Below are positions 18,278 to 27,081 of a stretch of DNA of 64,000 bases, one piece after another (within the stretch, counting starts at the first letter, position 1; the number at the start of each line of letters is the position of its first letter). Source of the stretch: Clostridium sp. (lineage in GTDB: Bacteria; Bacillota; Clostridia; Lachnospirales; Lachnospiraceae); the NCBI GenBank assembly GCA_021770825.1, contig JAETQD010000002.1:62001-126000 (forward strand). Reading direction: 5' to 3'. The notes below the pieces were generated by a model. The model searched no databases and was not told where the DNA came from. It saw nothing but the letters and a program-made list of their open reading frames with translations. Position numbers and translations under genes: made by a program.

Positions 18278-18649
18278 TCATTCTCTTCTTTGTTCCCGGC
18301 GTCTGCTTATTTCATGGATCAGCAGAAGCTGGGTCATATCCTTATTCTCTTCCATGCCCTGTTCCCTGGCATTTCTCAAAATCCCGTCACGCAGCCGGTA
18401 GAGGGCCTCCCTGTCGGGATACTCGTCATAAATGGGGCTTCCCGGGTAGTCCAGGCGGTCACATCCGGCTTCCACCAGACTCTGGCACCGTCTTACGGCC
18501 AGTGGGTACAGCCCTTTAAAATATTCCGATTCCGCCTGTCGCCTTACTCTTTCGTTTCCTGCCGGCTGCGGTCTCTTCTCCTCTTTCCTGTAAACCATGT
18601 ACGGCTTTAATTCCAATGCCTGCGGATACCCGCGGTAAATTGTTTCCAT
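18278..18649 (-). CDS. Conserved hypothetical protein, charged helical
   Basis: 123 residues, basic and hydrophilic with no membrane segment or known motif. Tyr-rich N-terminus (METIYRGYPQALELKPYMVY) and Arg/Glu-rich helical remainder. The frame is open upstream to a GTG at 18730, but that start has no usable ribosome site; the ATG at 18649 is preferred, though the purine-rich AGAGGAGCGGGAAG before it is spaced loosely. Between the nucleotidyltransferase and the anchored propeller protein in one transcription unit. No function can be assigned. Confidence 0.6.
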   Translation of the reverse strand: METIYRGYPQALELKPYMVYRKEEKRPQPAGNERVRRQAESEYFKGLYPLAVRRCQSLVEAGCDRLDYPGSPIYDEYPDREALYRLRDGILRNAREQGMEENKDMTQLLLIHEISRRREQRRE

Positions 18650-18732
18650 AAAAAGCTTCCCGCTCCTCTTCCTGTCAATCCCTTTCAGGATTATGATATG
18701 CAGGAAGGGGCGGGAAGGTAACGGTTTCACCC

Positions 18733-19653
18733 TTAAAACAGTTTTTCCGGATAAACGCCCTGGTCCACCAGCCTGCGGATGGAAGCCACCACAGCAGGTT
18801 TATCTTCCTTATAGGTAACGCCGAACCATTTATCTTTTGTTTCCAGCACCCGAACGGTTCCTTTTTTCTCACGGATACACTGGTCAATGATGGACGGAAG
18901 CAGGTATTCTGCCTTCAGATCGCCTTCCTTTACGCCTGCCAAAAACTTCGGGAAGCCCTTTTCCAGTTCCTTTAAAAATCCGGCCGGAAGTCCAAACATG
19001 TTCATGGAAACGTGCTGTCCTGCCTCCACATGAACCGGGTTTCCATCGTTGTCCTTTGCATGCATCCCGTCGCCATCCCGGTAAATATCGTAGGTTTCTG
19101 TTACCTTGGAGAGGTATCCATCCTCACTCACCGTACACACGCCGCGGGTCACTCCGCCGTTTTCACTGAGGGTATTGGACAGGATAAATCCGGCCATGCA
19201 CATGTCATATCCGCCGCCGTTTTCATCCATTTCATTTACCATGTACTCATGGATTTTCTTAAAGCCCTCTTTTCCATAGTAATCATCGGCATTGATTACC
19301 AGAAACGGCTCATGAATCACATGTCTGGCCGCCAACACAGCCTGACCGGTTCCCCAGGGCTTCTTTCTTCCCTCCGGAGCGGAAAATCCCTCCGGAAGAT
19401 CATCCATCTCCTGGAATGCATATTCCACAGGAGCGATCTTTTCAATCCGGTTACCGATAATTTCCTTAAAGTCCTTTTCAAGATCTTTTCTTATGATAAA
19501 AATAATCTTATTAAATCCAGCCTCCAGAGCATCGTGAATGGAATAATCCATGATGATCTCTCCGCCGGGGCCAACCGGCTCCAACTGCTTGATCCCGCCG
19601 CCAAACCGGCTTCCAATTCCGGCAGCCATAATAACAAGGGATGTATTCTTCAT
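18733..19653 (-). CDS. Sugar-phosphate nucleotidyltransferase
   Basis: 306 residues with the N-terminal nucleotide-binding loop LVIMAAGIGSRFGGGIKQL, the metal-binding stretch FLVINADDYYG, and PWGTGQAVLAA between them. This fits the UTP- or dTTP-dependent glucose-1-phosphate nucleotidyltransferase superfamily (Rossmann-like NTP_transferase). It would activate a sugar phosphate for glycan synthesis. The exact sugar and nucleotide cannot be told from sequence, and it is clearly different from rfbF at the right end. First gene of the unit, with a promoter at 19700-19728. Confidence 0.85.
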   Translation of the reverse strand: MKNTSLVIMAAGIGSRFGGGIKQLEPVGPGGEIIMDYSIHDALEAGFNKIIFIIRKDLEKDFKEIIGNRIEKIAPVEYAFQEMDDLPEGFSAPEGRKKPWGTGQAVLAARHVIHEPFLVINADDYYGKEGFKKIHEYMVNEMDENGGGYDMCMAGFILSNTLSENGGVTRGVCTVSEDGYLSKVTETYDIYRDGDGMHAKDNDGNPVHVEAGQHVSMNMFGLPAGFLKELEKGFPKFLAGVKEGDLKAEYLLPSIIDQCIREKKGTVRVLETKDKWFGVTYKEDKPAVVASIRRLVDQGVYPEKLF

Positions 19654-19699
19654 CGTTTTTCCTCCTTACTATATACCCCAATTTCCACAATCTTCCTTC

Positions 19700-19728
19700 A
19701 TTTTACCACATTCCAGACCACATTTCAA
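19700..19728 (-). promoter_or_regulatory. Promoter of the nucleotidyltransferase unit
   Basis: Minus strand: TTGAAA (19723-19728), 17-nt spacer, TAAAAT (19700-19705), followed by an AAGGAGG before the ATG. Confidence 0.65.
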
Positions 19729-19750
19729 TTCCGGGGTGATACATAAATAA

Positions 19751-19778
19751 ATGCCGGATTTCTTCCGAAACCCGGCAT
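19751..19778 (-). terminator. Terminator after the double-cubane protein gene
   Basis: ATGCCGG/CCGGCAT stem (19772-19778 with 19751-19757), 14-nt loop, then TTATTTAT on the minus strand. It ends the yedF-yjiL-yjiM unit. Confidence 0.75.
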
Positions 19779-19787
19779 CTCTTATTT

Positions 19788-20942
19788 TTACAAAAGCTCA
19801 ATAAATGCAGCAATTCTGGTCTCAATCTGACCGCTGTCTGTGGTGGAGTAATCGGTCTCCAGCTTCAGATAGGGAACTCCCATATCCTCAACCATTTCCC
19901 TTGTCTTATAGGACTCCACATTGAACGTATGGCAGGCCTGCAATACCACTTCGATCACACCGTCTACCTTATACTTTTCAATCATCTTCTTTGTGTTTTC
20001 CAGACGTCCGTCATTGGGTGTCATAACGGAGCAGTGGATTCCCAGATAGCTGTCGGAGATTGCTCTTAAGATATCCTCTGCATTCTCGTCAATCATTCTG
20101 CTTCTGGTACGCTCACCGCCGCAGTCGTCCAGACATACCAGCACGCCGCCGTTGTTTTCAATCACCATACCGACCTTCTGAATCACGCCGCCGGAAGGAC
20201 ATCCGGTGAGAAGAATTCTTTTGGCGGATGCAGGTACCGGGCGCTCTCCAGCCTCATAGGCTGCTTTTCTCTCAGCCACCAGAGCCTCCACATGCTCGAT
20301 CTGCTTCTCCACATCGAAGGTGAAGCCGCCCTTCTGAAGTGCCAGCATCATCTCTGTGCCGTGCATAGCCGGAGGACAGGTTTCCTGGAGGTGGTACATG
20401 CCGCAGAGAGCTTTTCTTAAGCGGTTTCTGGTATGTACAGCCTTACGCAGGTCTTCGTCTGTAATTGTAATATCAAACTTCTGCTCCAGCTTTTCCTTTA
20501 ACAGGCGCACCTCTTCATACCAGATATCGCCGGCATAGGGGCGGTCCTGGCTCTGGGGAAGATGCATCACATAGGTTTCCTTCAGCTCATTCAAAAGCTC
20601 ATACATCTTTTTCTTTCCGTCACAGGTGGTTTCACCGATGATAATATCGGAAAAGTAGGTGTAGGGACATTTTTCCGTGAATGCAAAGCCGTAGGTTCCC
20701 TTAATCAACGGGCAGAGATTCTTGGGAAGCACCTTTTCTGCATCGGGAATGGTCTCGTTGCTGGTTCCGCAAAGACTTACTGCGGCAATTCCTCCTGCGT
20801 CCAGAATCTCCTGAGGCGTATAGGAACAGAGGCAGCCTGCCAGTTTGCCGCCGTTCTCCTTAAACTCCTTTGCGGCCAGGAATCCATTTTTCCTGGCATC
20901 CACAAATTCGTCAAATAATTTCGGTAAATCGTAATTAGCCAT
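19788..20942 (-). CDS. yjiM: Double-cubane cluster-type protein / 2-hydroxyacyl-CoA dehydratase family (YjiM-like)
   Basis: 384 residues of the HgdB/FldBC fold (COG1775). Clustered cysteines (Cys37, 39, 58, 77, 92, 107 in the N-half; 248, 270, 274, 304, 337 in the C-half) can hold iron-sulfur clusters. Family segments are [20 protein letters not shown] and [14 protein letters not shown]. True dehydratases have two different large subunits; here one large subunit is followed only by an activator ATPase, the layout known for double-cubane cluster proteins. Such proteins do low-potential, ATP-driven reductions, but the substrate is unknown. The gene is 6 nt from yjiL and in one unit with yedF. 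Confidence 0.82.
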   Translation of the reverse strand: MANYDLPKLFDEFVDARKNGFLAAKEFKENGGKLAGCLCSYTPQEILDAGGIAAVSLCGTSNETIPDAEKVLPKNLCPLIKGTYGFAFTEKCPYTYFSDIIIGETTCDGKKKMYELLNELKETYVMHLPQSQDRPYAGDIWYEEVRLLKEKLEQKFDITITDEDLRKAVHTRNRLRKALCGMYHLQETCPPAMHGTEMMLALQKGGFTFDVEKQIEHVEALVAERKAAYEAGERPVPASAKRILLTGCPSGGVIQKVGMVIENNGGVLVCLDDCGGERTRSRMIDENAEDILRAISDSYLGIHCSVMTPNDGRLENTKKMIEKYKVDGVIEVVLQACHTFNVESYKTREMVEDMGVPYLKLETDYSTTDSGQIETRIAAFIELL

Positions 20943-20947
20943 TGCTG

Positions 20948-21706
20948 TTATCCTTTCTGTTCAGAAGCCATCAGAGCGGCTCCAATGGCCCCTGCGTACC
21001 TTGCAAGGGGGGTACTCTCCACAGGCGCTTTTAAGGCATAGGAAAGCCGTCCCAGAATATAAGAATCCTCACAGAGTCCGCCGGTCAGAAAATACTGGTC
21101 TCCGGGTACCTGGGAGATGAGCTGCACCACCTTGGTCACCACCGATTCGATGACGCCGTAGGCAATATCTTCCCTGGGGGTTCCCTTTCCGATCAGGCTT
21201 ATGACCTCCGACTCGGCAAATACGGTGCACATGGAGCTTATGGTGATGGGATTTCCCTTTTTTGCAAGGAGCGAAAGCTCTTCCATGGTGAGGCCCAGCC
21301 GGTTGGTCATGACCTCCAGGAATTTACCTGTTCCGGCCGAGCATTTATCGTTCATAATGAACTTCATGACCCGGCCGTTTTTCAGTGCAATTCCTTTTGT
21401 ATCCTGACCTCCGATGTCAATGACAGAACCGTTCTTTCCAAACAAGAACCAGGCGCCTTTTCCATGGCAGGTGATTTCTGTCACGCTGCGGTCTGCGTAG
21501 GGGACTGACACACGGCCATATCCTGTGGCCACATAAACTGCATTTTCCTTTGTGATTCCATCGGCTACCAGCATTTCATAGATCTCATCGGCTGTCTTTC
21601 TGCTGTTGAAGCCGGTGTTTAAAAGAAGCGTCTTAAAGACCTCTCCATCCTTTAAAACTGCTGCCTTGGCCGCACTGGAACCGATGTCAATTCCTACCTG
21701 ATACAT
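20948..21706 (-). CDS. yjiL: ASKHA-family ATPase activator of the double-cubane/dehydratase protein (YjiL-like)
   Basis: 252 residues of the BadF/HgdC activator fold. The N-terminal phosphate loop is [14 protein letters not shown] and the second is [14 protein letters not shown]. Two conserved cysteines, in [13 protein letters not shown] and [11 protein letters not shown], are the positions that bridge one [4Fe-4S] cluster across the homodimer in this family. It hydrolyses ATP to push electrons into its partner, here the protein encoded 6 nt downstream. Starts 12 nt after yedF with AGGAGA. Confidence 0.9.
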   Translation of the reverse strand: MYQVGIDIGSSAAKAAVLKDGEVFKTLLLNTGFNSRKTADEIYEMLVADGITKENAVYVATGYGRVSVPYADRSVTEITCHGKGAWFLFGKNGSVIDIGGQDTKGIALKNGRVMKFIMNDKCSAGTGKFLEVMTNRLGLTMEELSLLAKKGNPITISSMCTVFAESEVISLIGKGTPREDIAYGVIESVVTKVVQLISQVPGDQYFLTGGLCEDSYILGRLSYALKAPVESTPLARYAGAIGAALMASEQKG

Positions 21707-21718
21707 ACGGTTCTCCTG

Positions 21719-22333
21719 TTACTGTTTGATGATTCTGTCAGCCTTTGCAAGTGTCTCAACGATAGTGTACATATTGGTTACACCGCCGACTACCAGCTTG
21801 TCCTTTAAGTTGTAGTAATCCAGGCAGGTACCGCATGTTAAGATCTCTACGCCCTGGGCTTCCATGTTCTTTAAATCCTCAAGGGACTCGGAACCCTCTG
21901 TGGTAAGAGTTGCGCCGCCGTTGTAGAAGAGGATGGTCTTGGGAAGCTCGTCAAGCTGGGAAAGGGCATAGATGAAGCCTTTCATCAGAACCTTACCAAG
22001 CTCTTCATTTCCGTGACCCATATGATCGGAAGCGATTGCTACAACCACGTTGCCGCGCTTATCCATCTGGCATGCAGCGGAACCGTCCTCGCCGTCCTCA
22101 GCAAGAGGAGCATCGGCTGTGATGGTAACTACAAATAACTTCTCATCCTTTTTCTCTGCGAAGGACTTTAAGCCCTTGCTGGAAGCCAGACGTGTTAAGT
22201 TCTGTACCGGAATCTCGTTGTCCACATGTACCTCAACAACTCCTGCTCCCTTTAATGCCTTTAATGCTTTGGTTGCTTTTACAACCGGAATCGGGCACTG
22301 GTCTCCTACTGCATTTACAATTACCTTTTCCAT
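21719..22333 (-). CDS. yedF: Selenium metabolism protein YedF (TusA-like plus DsrE-like domains)
   Basis: 204 residues in two parts: an N-terminal TusA/SirA-like domain with the CPxP motif (DQCPIPVVKATKAL, Cys13) and a C-terminal DsrE-like domain with a cysteine-bearing loop (EILTCGTCLDYYNL). TusA-like cysteines carry persulfide or selenium. YedF is repeatedly found with selD, and here it is divergent from selD across 170 bp. It is the first gene of the yedF-yjiL-yjiM unit, preceded by AAGGAGG. A role in selenium delivery is inferred from family and context. Confidence 0.88.
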   Translation of the reverse strand: MEKVIVNAVGDQCPIPVVKATKALKALKGAGVVEVHVDNEIPVQNLTRLASSKGLKSFAEKKDEKLFVVTITADAPLAEDGEDGSAACQMDKRGNVVVAIASDHMGHGNEELGKVLMKGFIYALSQLDELPKTILFYNGGATLTTEGSESLEDLKNMEAQGVEILTCGTCLDYYNLKDKLVVGGVTNMYTIVETLAKADRIIKQ

Positions 22334-22391
22334 GATAAATTCCTCCTTAAAATTGGTATATTCGTAATTTTTGCATAATTACCTAGGGTAT

Positions 22392-22421
22392 ATTGTACCT
22401 GATACTGGGCATAATAGTCAA
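22392..22421 (-). promoter_or_regulatory. yedF promoter
   Basis: Minus strand: TTGACT (22416-22421), 18-nt spacer, TACAAT (22392-22397). Divergent from the selD promoter 20 bp away, so a shared regulator could act on both. Confidence 0.65.
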
Positions 22422-22440
22422 ATTCAAATTTTCTATACAG

Positions 22441-22469
22441 TTGCTTTTTAAAAATTCCAGTGTTATGAT
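22441..22469 (+). promoter_or_regulatory. selD promoter
   Basis: Plus strand: TTGCTT (22441-22446), 17-nt spacer, TATGAT (22464-22469), then AGGAGG eight nt before the selD ATG. Confidence 0.65.
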
Positions 22470-22501
22470 ACAGATATGAATGTTTACAGGAGGTTTTACG
22501 C

Positions 22502-23542
22502 ATGTCCAAAGAACTGCCCCTTACACAGATGACATCAGCAGCCGGCTGAGCCGCCAAGCTGGGACCGGGTGTCCTTACAGAAATTCTGGAAAATCTTCCA
22601 AATGTTTATAATCCCAACCTTCTGGTTGGGTTTGATACCAGCGATGATGCATGCGTCTACCGAATCACTGACGACATTGCAGCCATCCATACCGTAGACT
22701 TCTTCACCCCCATTGTGGACGACCCCTATCAGTTCGGACAGATTGCTGCCGCCAACGCGCTGAGCGATGTGTACGCCATGGGCGGACGGCCTGCAGTGGC
22801 AATGAACCTGCTCTGCGTTCCAAACTGCCTTTCCAAGGAAACCATCCGCCAGATTTTAATGGGCGGCCATGACAAAGCGGTGGAAGCAGGCTGTACCATC
22901 GCAGGCGGACACACCATCCAGGACTCGGAGCCCAAATACGGCCTCTGCGTCACAGGATACGTGCATCCGGATAAAATCCTTAAAAATGTGGGCGCACAGC
23001 CTGGCGATTATCTGGTGCTCACAAAGCCTGTGGGAACGGGCGTCCTCACCACCGGAGCCAAGGTTGGTATGGTGTCCGATTCCGACTATAACGCCATGGT
23101 GGCATCCATGGCTGCTTTGAATGCCAAAGCCGGAGATCTGGTCCAGACCTTCCCGGATATTCATGCATGCACCGATGTCACAGGTTTCGGACTTCTCGGC
23201 CACTCCTTTGAGATGGCCGAAGGAAGCGATGCCACTTTAAAGCTCTTCAGCAAAAAGATTCCGCTGCTTCACGGAGCAAAAGAGCTGGCTGAAATGGGAA
23301 TTATCCCTGCCGGTGCCTACCGGAATATGGACTATGTAAAGCCCCACCTCCAGATTATGAAATCTGCCGCAGAGCCCCTGGTGGACCTGATTGCAGACCC
23401 GCAGACTTCCGGCGGGCTTTTGGTATCCCTTCCTAAGGACCAGGCCCTTACGCTCTGCGACAAGCTGGCTGCCATGTCCTTAACGGGCGCCGTCATCGGA
23501 GAGGTCATTGAAAAACAGGACAAAGACTTAATCATCGAATAG
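22502..23542 (+). CDS. selD: Selenide, water dikinase (selenophosphate synthetase), selenocysteine-containing
   Basis: Makes selenophosphate from selenide and ATP. The frame opens at ATG 22502 (AGGAGG, 8-nt spacing) and runs through an in-frame TGA at 22547-22549 to the stop at 23542, 346 residues in all. The TGA falls at codon 16 in SAAG-U-AAKLGPG, exactly the catalytic Cys/Sec position before the conserved Lys, so it encodes selenocysteine. The first 71 codons, including LLVGFDTSDDACVY and HTVDFFTPIVDDP, are typical SelD, so a downstream-only start at 22715 would remove the active site. The gene needs SelA, SelB and tRNA-Sec, which are not in this window. Followed by citC at 18 nt. Confidence 0.95.
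22559..22580 (+). promoter_or_regulatory. Candidate bacterial SECIS hairpin in selD
   Basis: Nine nt after the TGA a hairpin can form: CTG/CAG lower stem, GGAC/GTCC upper stem, loop CGGGT and a 3-nt bulge (TTA) on the 3' side. Distance and apical G/U content fit SelB-binding hairpins. The bulge is on the opposite side from the E. coli fdhF element, so the fold is tentative. Confidence 0.55.
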
Positions 23543-23560
23543 GAGACAGGAGGAACGCCT

Positions 23561-24607
23561 ATGACAGATGAATACCATGTACACGAAATTTCCCTGGGCT
23601 TTTCTCACGACAAAGCCATGCTGACGGATTTTCTCTCCAGGCACCATCTACGTTTTGAAGAAGATATTGAAGCCGCCTACGGGGTATTTGATGAAGAGGA
23701 ATCCCTGCTTGGCTGCGGCTGCTGTGCCGGGAACCTTTTGAAATGCTTTGCCGTGGATGAGGCCTTACGGGGGCAGAATGCCCTGGGAAGCCTGATTTCC
23801 CGGCTGGTGGAAAACCGTTTTGAAGCAGGGTATTATGACCTTTTTGTCATTACCCGTCCTAAAAACAAGGCTCTATTTACCTCCTGCGGATTTTATGCAC
23901 TGGCAGAAACCGGGGACGTTTTGATGCTGGAAAATAAGAAAAACGGACTGGACAGGTTTTATTCCGGATTTTGTTCCGAAGATACCCCTAGGGCAAGCCA
24001 CTCCTTACAAGAGGGCGTGGGCTGCATCGTCATGAACTGCAATCCCTTTACGAAAGGCCATCTGGGACTAATTACCTTCGCCGCCGCCCGCTGCAGTCTG
24101 CTCCACATTTTTGTGGTGGAAGAAAATAAATCTGCCTTTCCCTTCGATGTGCGCCTTAGGCTGGTACAGGAGGGGACGGCCCATCTGCCCAATGTGAAGG
24201 TTCATCCGTCCGGCCCCTATATGATATCGTCCGCCACCTTCCCAACCTATTTCTTAAAGGAAGGCGAAGATGCTGCTAAAATCCAGAGTGAGCTGGACAT
24301 TACCCTGTTCGCTTCCCGGATTGCACCGATTTTTCACATCACCAAACGATTCGCCGGGGAGGAGCCCTTCGACCCAATAACCAGAAAATATAACGAAGCC
24401 ATGATTCGGATTCTGCCGCAGTACAGCATTTCCTTTATTAAAATCGACCGGATTGCTTCTGCAGGACCTGACGGAAAGGACGAAGCCATAAGTGCCTCCA
24501 GAGTCCGGAAGCTCCTTTCCGAATGCGGAGTTACCGACGAAGTTCTCTCTCTGGTTCCCCCCTGCACAGCCAGGTATTTAAAACAGGAATTCGGGGGATT
24601 GTCATGA
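23561..24607 (+). CDS. citC: Citrate lyase ligase (acetylates the citrate lyase acyl carrier protein)
   Basis: 348 residues in two parts. Residues 1-125 are an acetyltransferase-like (GNAT) domain (CFAVDEALRGQNALGSLIS). The rest is a nucleotidyltransferase-type ligase with CIVMNCNPFTKGHLGLI, whose nucleotide-binding motif is of the HxGH type, and a late SASRVRKLL. CitC uses ATP and acetate to acetylate the phosphoribosyl-dephospho-CoA arm of the lyase carrier protein. It overlaps citXG by 4 nt (ATGA). No citD, citE or citF is present in the window, so the target lies elsewhere or differs from citrate lyase. Confidence 0.88.
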   Translation: MTDEYHVHEISLGFSHDKAMLTDFLSRHHLRFEEDIEAAYGVFDEEESLLGCGCCAGNLLKCFAVDEALRGQNALGSLISRLVENRFEAGYYDLFVITRPKNKALFTSCGFYALAETGDVLMLENKKNGLDRFYSGFCSEDTPRASHSLQEGVGCIVMNCNPFTKGHLGLITFAAARCSLLHIFVVEENKSAFPFDVRLRLVQEGTAHLPNVKVHPSGPYMISSATFPTYFLKEGEDAAKIQSELDITLFASRIAPIFHITKRFAGEEPFDPITRKYNEAMIRILPQYSISFIKIDRIASAGPDGKDEAISASRVRKLLSECGVTDEVLSLVPPCTARYLKQEFGGLS

Positions 24608-25995
24608 AACCAGAAACCATCATCACAGGCACTCCGGTGACCCTTTCTGAACTTCTCGACGCCAGAAGCCGGCGTGCCAAACGCCAGAGGGAGCTTTTAT
24701 GCCTCCCCGGCGCCCGTTCCTTAATCAGCTTTTCCATGAATATGCCAGGGGAAATCAAACGGTTTCCTCTGCTTCTTTCTGCCTTTTTAGAGGGGCTTAA
24801 GGAAATCCGGAAGCGGATTCCCTCCAGTGATATCTTACATTATGAAGAATCCGGAGAAAATACCGGGCCTGAAGCCCTGTTTCTCCTTTCGTCCGAAGCC
24901 GCTTCTGTGAAGCGGACCACAGCCGCCATCGAGGAGAATCACGCATTGGGACGGCTGTTCGACATGGATGTTTTAGATGTCTTTGGAGTCTCTCTGTCCC
25001 GCTCCACCCTGGGACTTCCCCCGCGTACCTGCCTGATCTGCGGGGAGAATGCAAAAATGTGTGCCAGAAGCCAGAGCCACTCCAGGGAGCTCATTTCATG
25101 GCGCATTGCACAGATGCTCAACGATTATTTCCGGAACCAGGCCGCCGATCTGGCCGCTGCCTGCGCGGTCCGCTCCCTGCTCTACGAGGTCTCCGCAACC
25201 CCCAAGCCGGGTCTTGTGGACCGGAACAATTCCGGTTCCCATAAAGATATGGACTTTTTCACCTTCTTAGACAGCAGTGCTGCCCTGATTCCGTGGTTTC
25301 GGGATTTCTTCTGTATTGGATGGGACTACTGCCGGGAAACCGATGCCAGGCTCTTTGACAGGCTGCGCTTTGCAGGACAGAAGGCCGAGGAAAGTATGTT
25401 TTCCGCCACCGGAGGAATCAACACCCACAAGGGACTGGTCTTTTCCTTTGCCATCCTATGCGGCGCCCTTGGAAAGGCCCATGCCGGAATATGCGGCCCC
25501 CTGGATTCCAGAGAAGTTCTTTCCCTGTGCCAGCGGCTGGGGGCATGCTCTCTTCCTGATTTTACAGCTTCTTCGCCTGTTAAGACCGCCGGGGAACAGT
25601 GCCATGCCGCCTACGGTATCACCGGAGCCCGGGGAGAAGCGGCTGCAGGATTTCCTTCGGCTCTGACCCTTGGACTTCCCGCCTTAAAGCACTGGCTTCA
25701 TGAGGGCTTTTCCCTCAACGACTCCGCTGTGCTGGCCCTTCTTACCATGCTGGCGAAGGTGGATGATACCAACATGATTCACCGCGGCGGCCGTACCATG
25801 GCCTTAGAAAGCAAAAAAGAAGCCGCAGATATCCTTTCGGACATTGCGGCCGGGTCCTTCAAAGAAAAGCTGACGGCGCTCGATGCAAGCTTTATCAAAC
25901 GGAACTTAAGCCCCGGCGGATGTGCAGATCTTCTGGCTGTCAGCCTGATGTTCTTATTTTTAGAGTCCTCCCATCTGACGACTCCCTTTAATTAA
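24604..25995 (+). CDS. citXG: CitX-CitG fusion: carrier-protein prosthetic-group transferase and triphosphoribosyl-dephospho-CoA synthase
   Basis: 463 residues with two enzymes fused. Residues 1-170 are CitX (LFDMDVLDVFG, PRTCLICGENAKMCARS, ending in a His), which attaches the phosphoribosyl-dephospho-CoA arm to the apo carrier protein. From about 185 on is CitG (YEVSATPKPGLVDRNN, SATGGINTHKGLVFSFA, DDTNMIHRGG), which makes the precursor from dephospho-CoA and ATP. Such fusions are known in other bacteria. The ATG overlaps the citC stop (ATGA), so translation is coupled; the frame is open further upstream but inside citC. It overlaps the convergent gene at 25988-26404 by 8 nt. Confidence 0.88.
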   Translation: MKPETIITGTPVTLSELLDARSRRAKRQRELLCLPGARSLISFSMNMPGEIKRFPLLLSAFLEGLKEIRKRIPSSDILHYEESGENTGPEALFLLSSEAASVKRTTAAIEENHALGRLFDMDVLDVFGVSLSRSTLGLPPRTCLICGENAKMCARSQSHSRELISWRIAQMLNDYFRNQAADLAAACAVRSLLYEVSATPKPGLVDRNNSGSHKDMDFFTFLDSSAALIPWFRDFFCIGWDYCRETDARLFDRLRFAGQKAEESMFSATGGINTHKGLVFSFAILCGALGKAHAGICGPLDSREVLSLCQRLGACSLPDFTASSPVKTAGEQCHAAYGITGARGEAAAGFPSALTLGLPALKHWLHEGFSLNDSAVLALLTMLAKVDDTNMIHRGGRTMALESKKEAADILSDIAAGSFKEKLTALDASFIKRNLSPGGCADLLAVSLMFLFLESSHLTTPFN

Positions 25996-26404
25996 AACGC
26001 CCCATGAGCTTTGCCAGAGGTGAGACCACCTCCGACAGGGATTTTATGGCATGGTTGAGTTCATCAATGTTGATGGACTCAATTTTTTCCAGGGCTTCTT
26101 TTACGCCCTCCTCACTGGTGACTGCCATCTGGTCCACGTGCTTTACCAGGCCTGCCAGATCTGCCTCGGAAAGCTGCCTGGAAATCACACTCAGTTCCTT
26201 CGTCACCATTTCTATTTCTGCAGCCGAGGTCTTAAGCTTCGGCACCAGGGAAATGTAGGCGGACAAAACCATGAGAAACATAGCCACCGTACATGCGGCC
26301 ATAACTGCCAGCATATAAAACTGCTTTCTGGCGTACTTCTTTCTCTCTTCCTCAGTCTCCGTAAGCTGTTTCATCATCGCTTCCAGACGGTCCCGTTCCT
26401 CCAT
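25988..26404 (-). CDS. Small single-pass membrane protein with coiled-coil tail, unknown function
   Basis: 138 residues. A charged N-terminus (MKQLTETEEERKKYARK) precedes one membrane helix at about 29-52 (LAVMAACTVAMFLMVLSAYI). The rest is helical with heptad-like hydrophobic spacing (AEIEMVTKELSVISRQL, HVDQMAVTSEEGVKEALEKI), resembling methyl-accepting or septation-type coiled coils but without their signatures. It starts 27 nt after thiE stops and may be read through from the thi operon. No link to thiamine is visible in the protein. Confidence 0.7.
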   Translation of the reverse strand: MEERDRLEAMMKQLTETEEERKKYARKQFYMLAVMAACTVAMFLMVLSAYISLVPKLKTSAAEIEMVTKELSVISRQLSEADLAGLVKHVDQMAVTSEEGVKEALEKIESINIDELNHAIKSLSEVVSPLAKLMGRFN

Positions 26405-26431
26405 ACCATATTCCTCCTTATTTTCCCAGGG

Positions 26432-27058
26432 CTATGGGGTACTCCGTTTTAGAATCTCCTTAAACGCTTTCACAGCCTCCGCCACTGACGGCACCTGGAA
26501 AATTCCTCCGGCCACAGCGATTCCACTGGCTCCCAACTGTAACGGACGGCCGCAGTTTCCGGCAGTCAGACCTCCGATGGCCACATTGGGAATTGGCGCT
26601 GCCTTTAAAATTTCCAGATAGGTCCCGTCTGCAATGGGTGTGGCATCCGGCTTGGTGGAAGTGGTGTACCAAGCGCCGCTTCCCAGGTAATCGGCCCCCT
26701 CTTCATAGGCACGGCGGGCCTGCTCCCCTGTCTTTGCCGTGGCACCGATGATAAAATCCTTAAGGCCCATCTGGTCTGCGATTTCCCTGGCCATGGCCAC
26801 CGGAATGTCGCTCTGTCCCAGATGGACTCCATCGGCCTTACATGCCAGGGCAATGTCCAGGCGGTCGTTGACAATGAACAGCGTACCGCTTTTTCTGGTC
26901 TGCTCGCGAAGCCACATGGCATCCCTTAAATACTCTGCTGAGGTCAGATTCTTTTCCCGGAGCTGAATCATGTCAAGACCTGAAAAAAGTGCCTCCAGAA
27001 TCTTTTCATCTCCCAGCTTCCGGTCTGCGATCCCATATAAAATTCCCTGTTTCTTCAT
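26432..27058 (-). CDS. thiE: Thiamine-phosphate synthase
   Basis: Joins HMP pyrophosphate and hydroxyethylthiazole phosphate to make thiamine phosphate. A 208-residue TIM barrel with GLDMIQLREKNLTSAEYL, LFIVNDRLDIALACKADGVH, LGQSDIP and DYLGSGAWYTTSTKPDATP, all diagnostic. Last biosynthetic gene of the operon thiC-thiW-thiD-thiM-thiE. Confidence 0.95.
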   Translation of the reverse strand: MKKQGILYGIADRKLGDEKILEALFSGLDMIQLREKNLTSAEYLRDAMWLREQTRKSGTLFIVNDRLDIALACKADGVHLGQSDIPVAMAREIADQMGLKDFIIGATAKTGEQARRAYEEGADYLGSGAWYTTSTKPDATPIADGTYLEILKAAPIPNVAIGGLTAGNCGRPLQLGASGIAVAGGIFQVPSVAEAVKAFKEILKRSTP

Positions 27059-27081
27059 ATTCTATCTCCTAAACCACAGAT

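Noticed and set aside
22502-22714. Possible selD pseudogene or frameshift because of the internal TGA
   Set aside because: The frame is intact on both sides, the TGA is at the catalytic Sec/Cys site and the flanking residues are typical SelD.
24604-25995. citXG as an assembly or frameshift fusion of two genes
   Set aside because: One continuous frame with both domains complete; citX-citG fusions are known in other bacteria.
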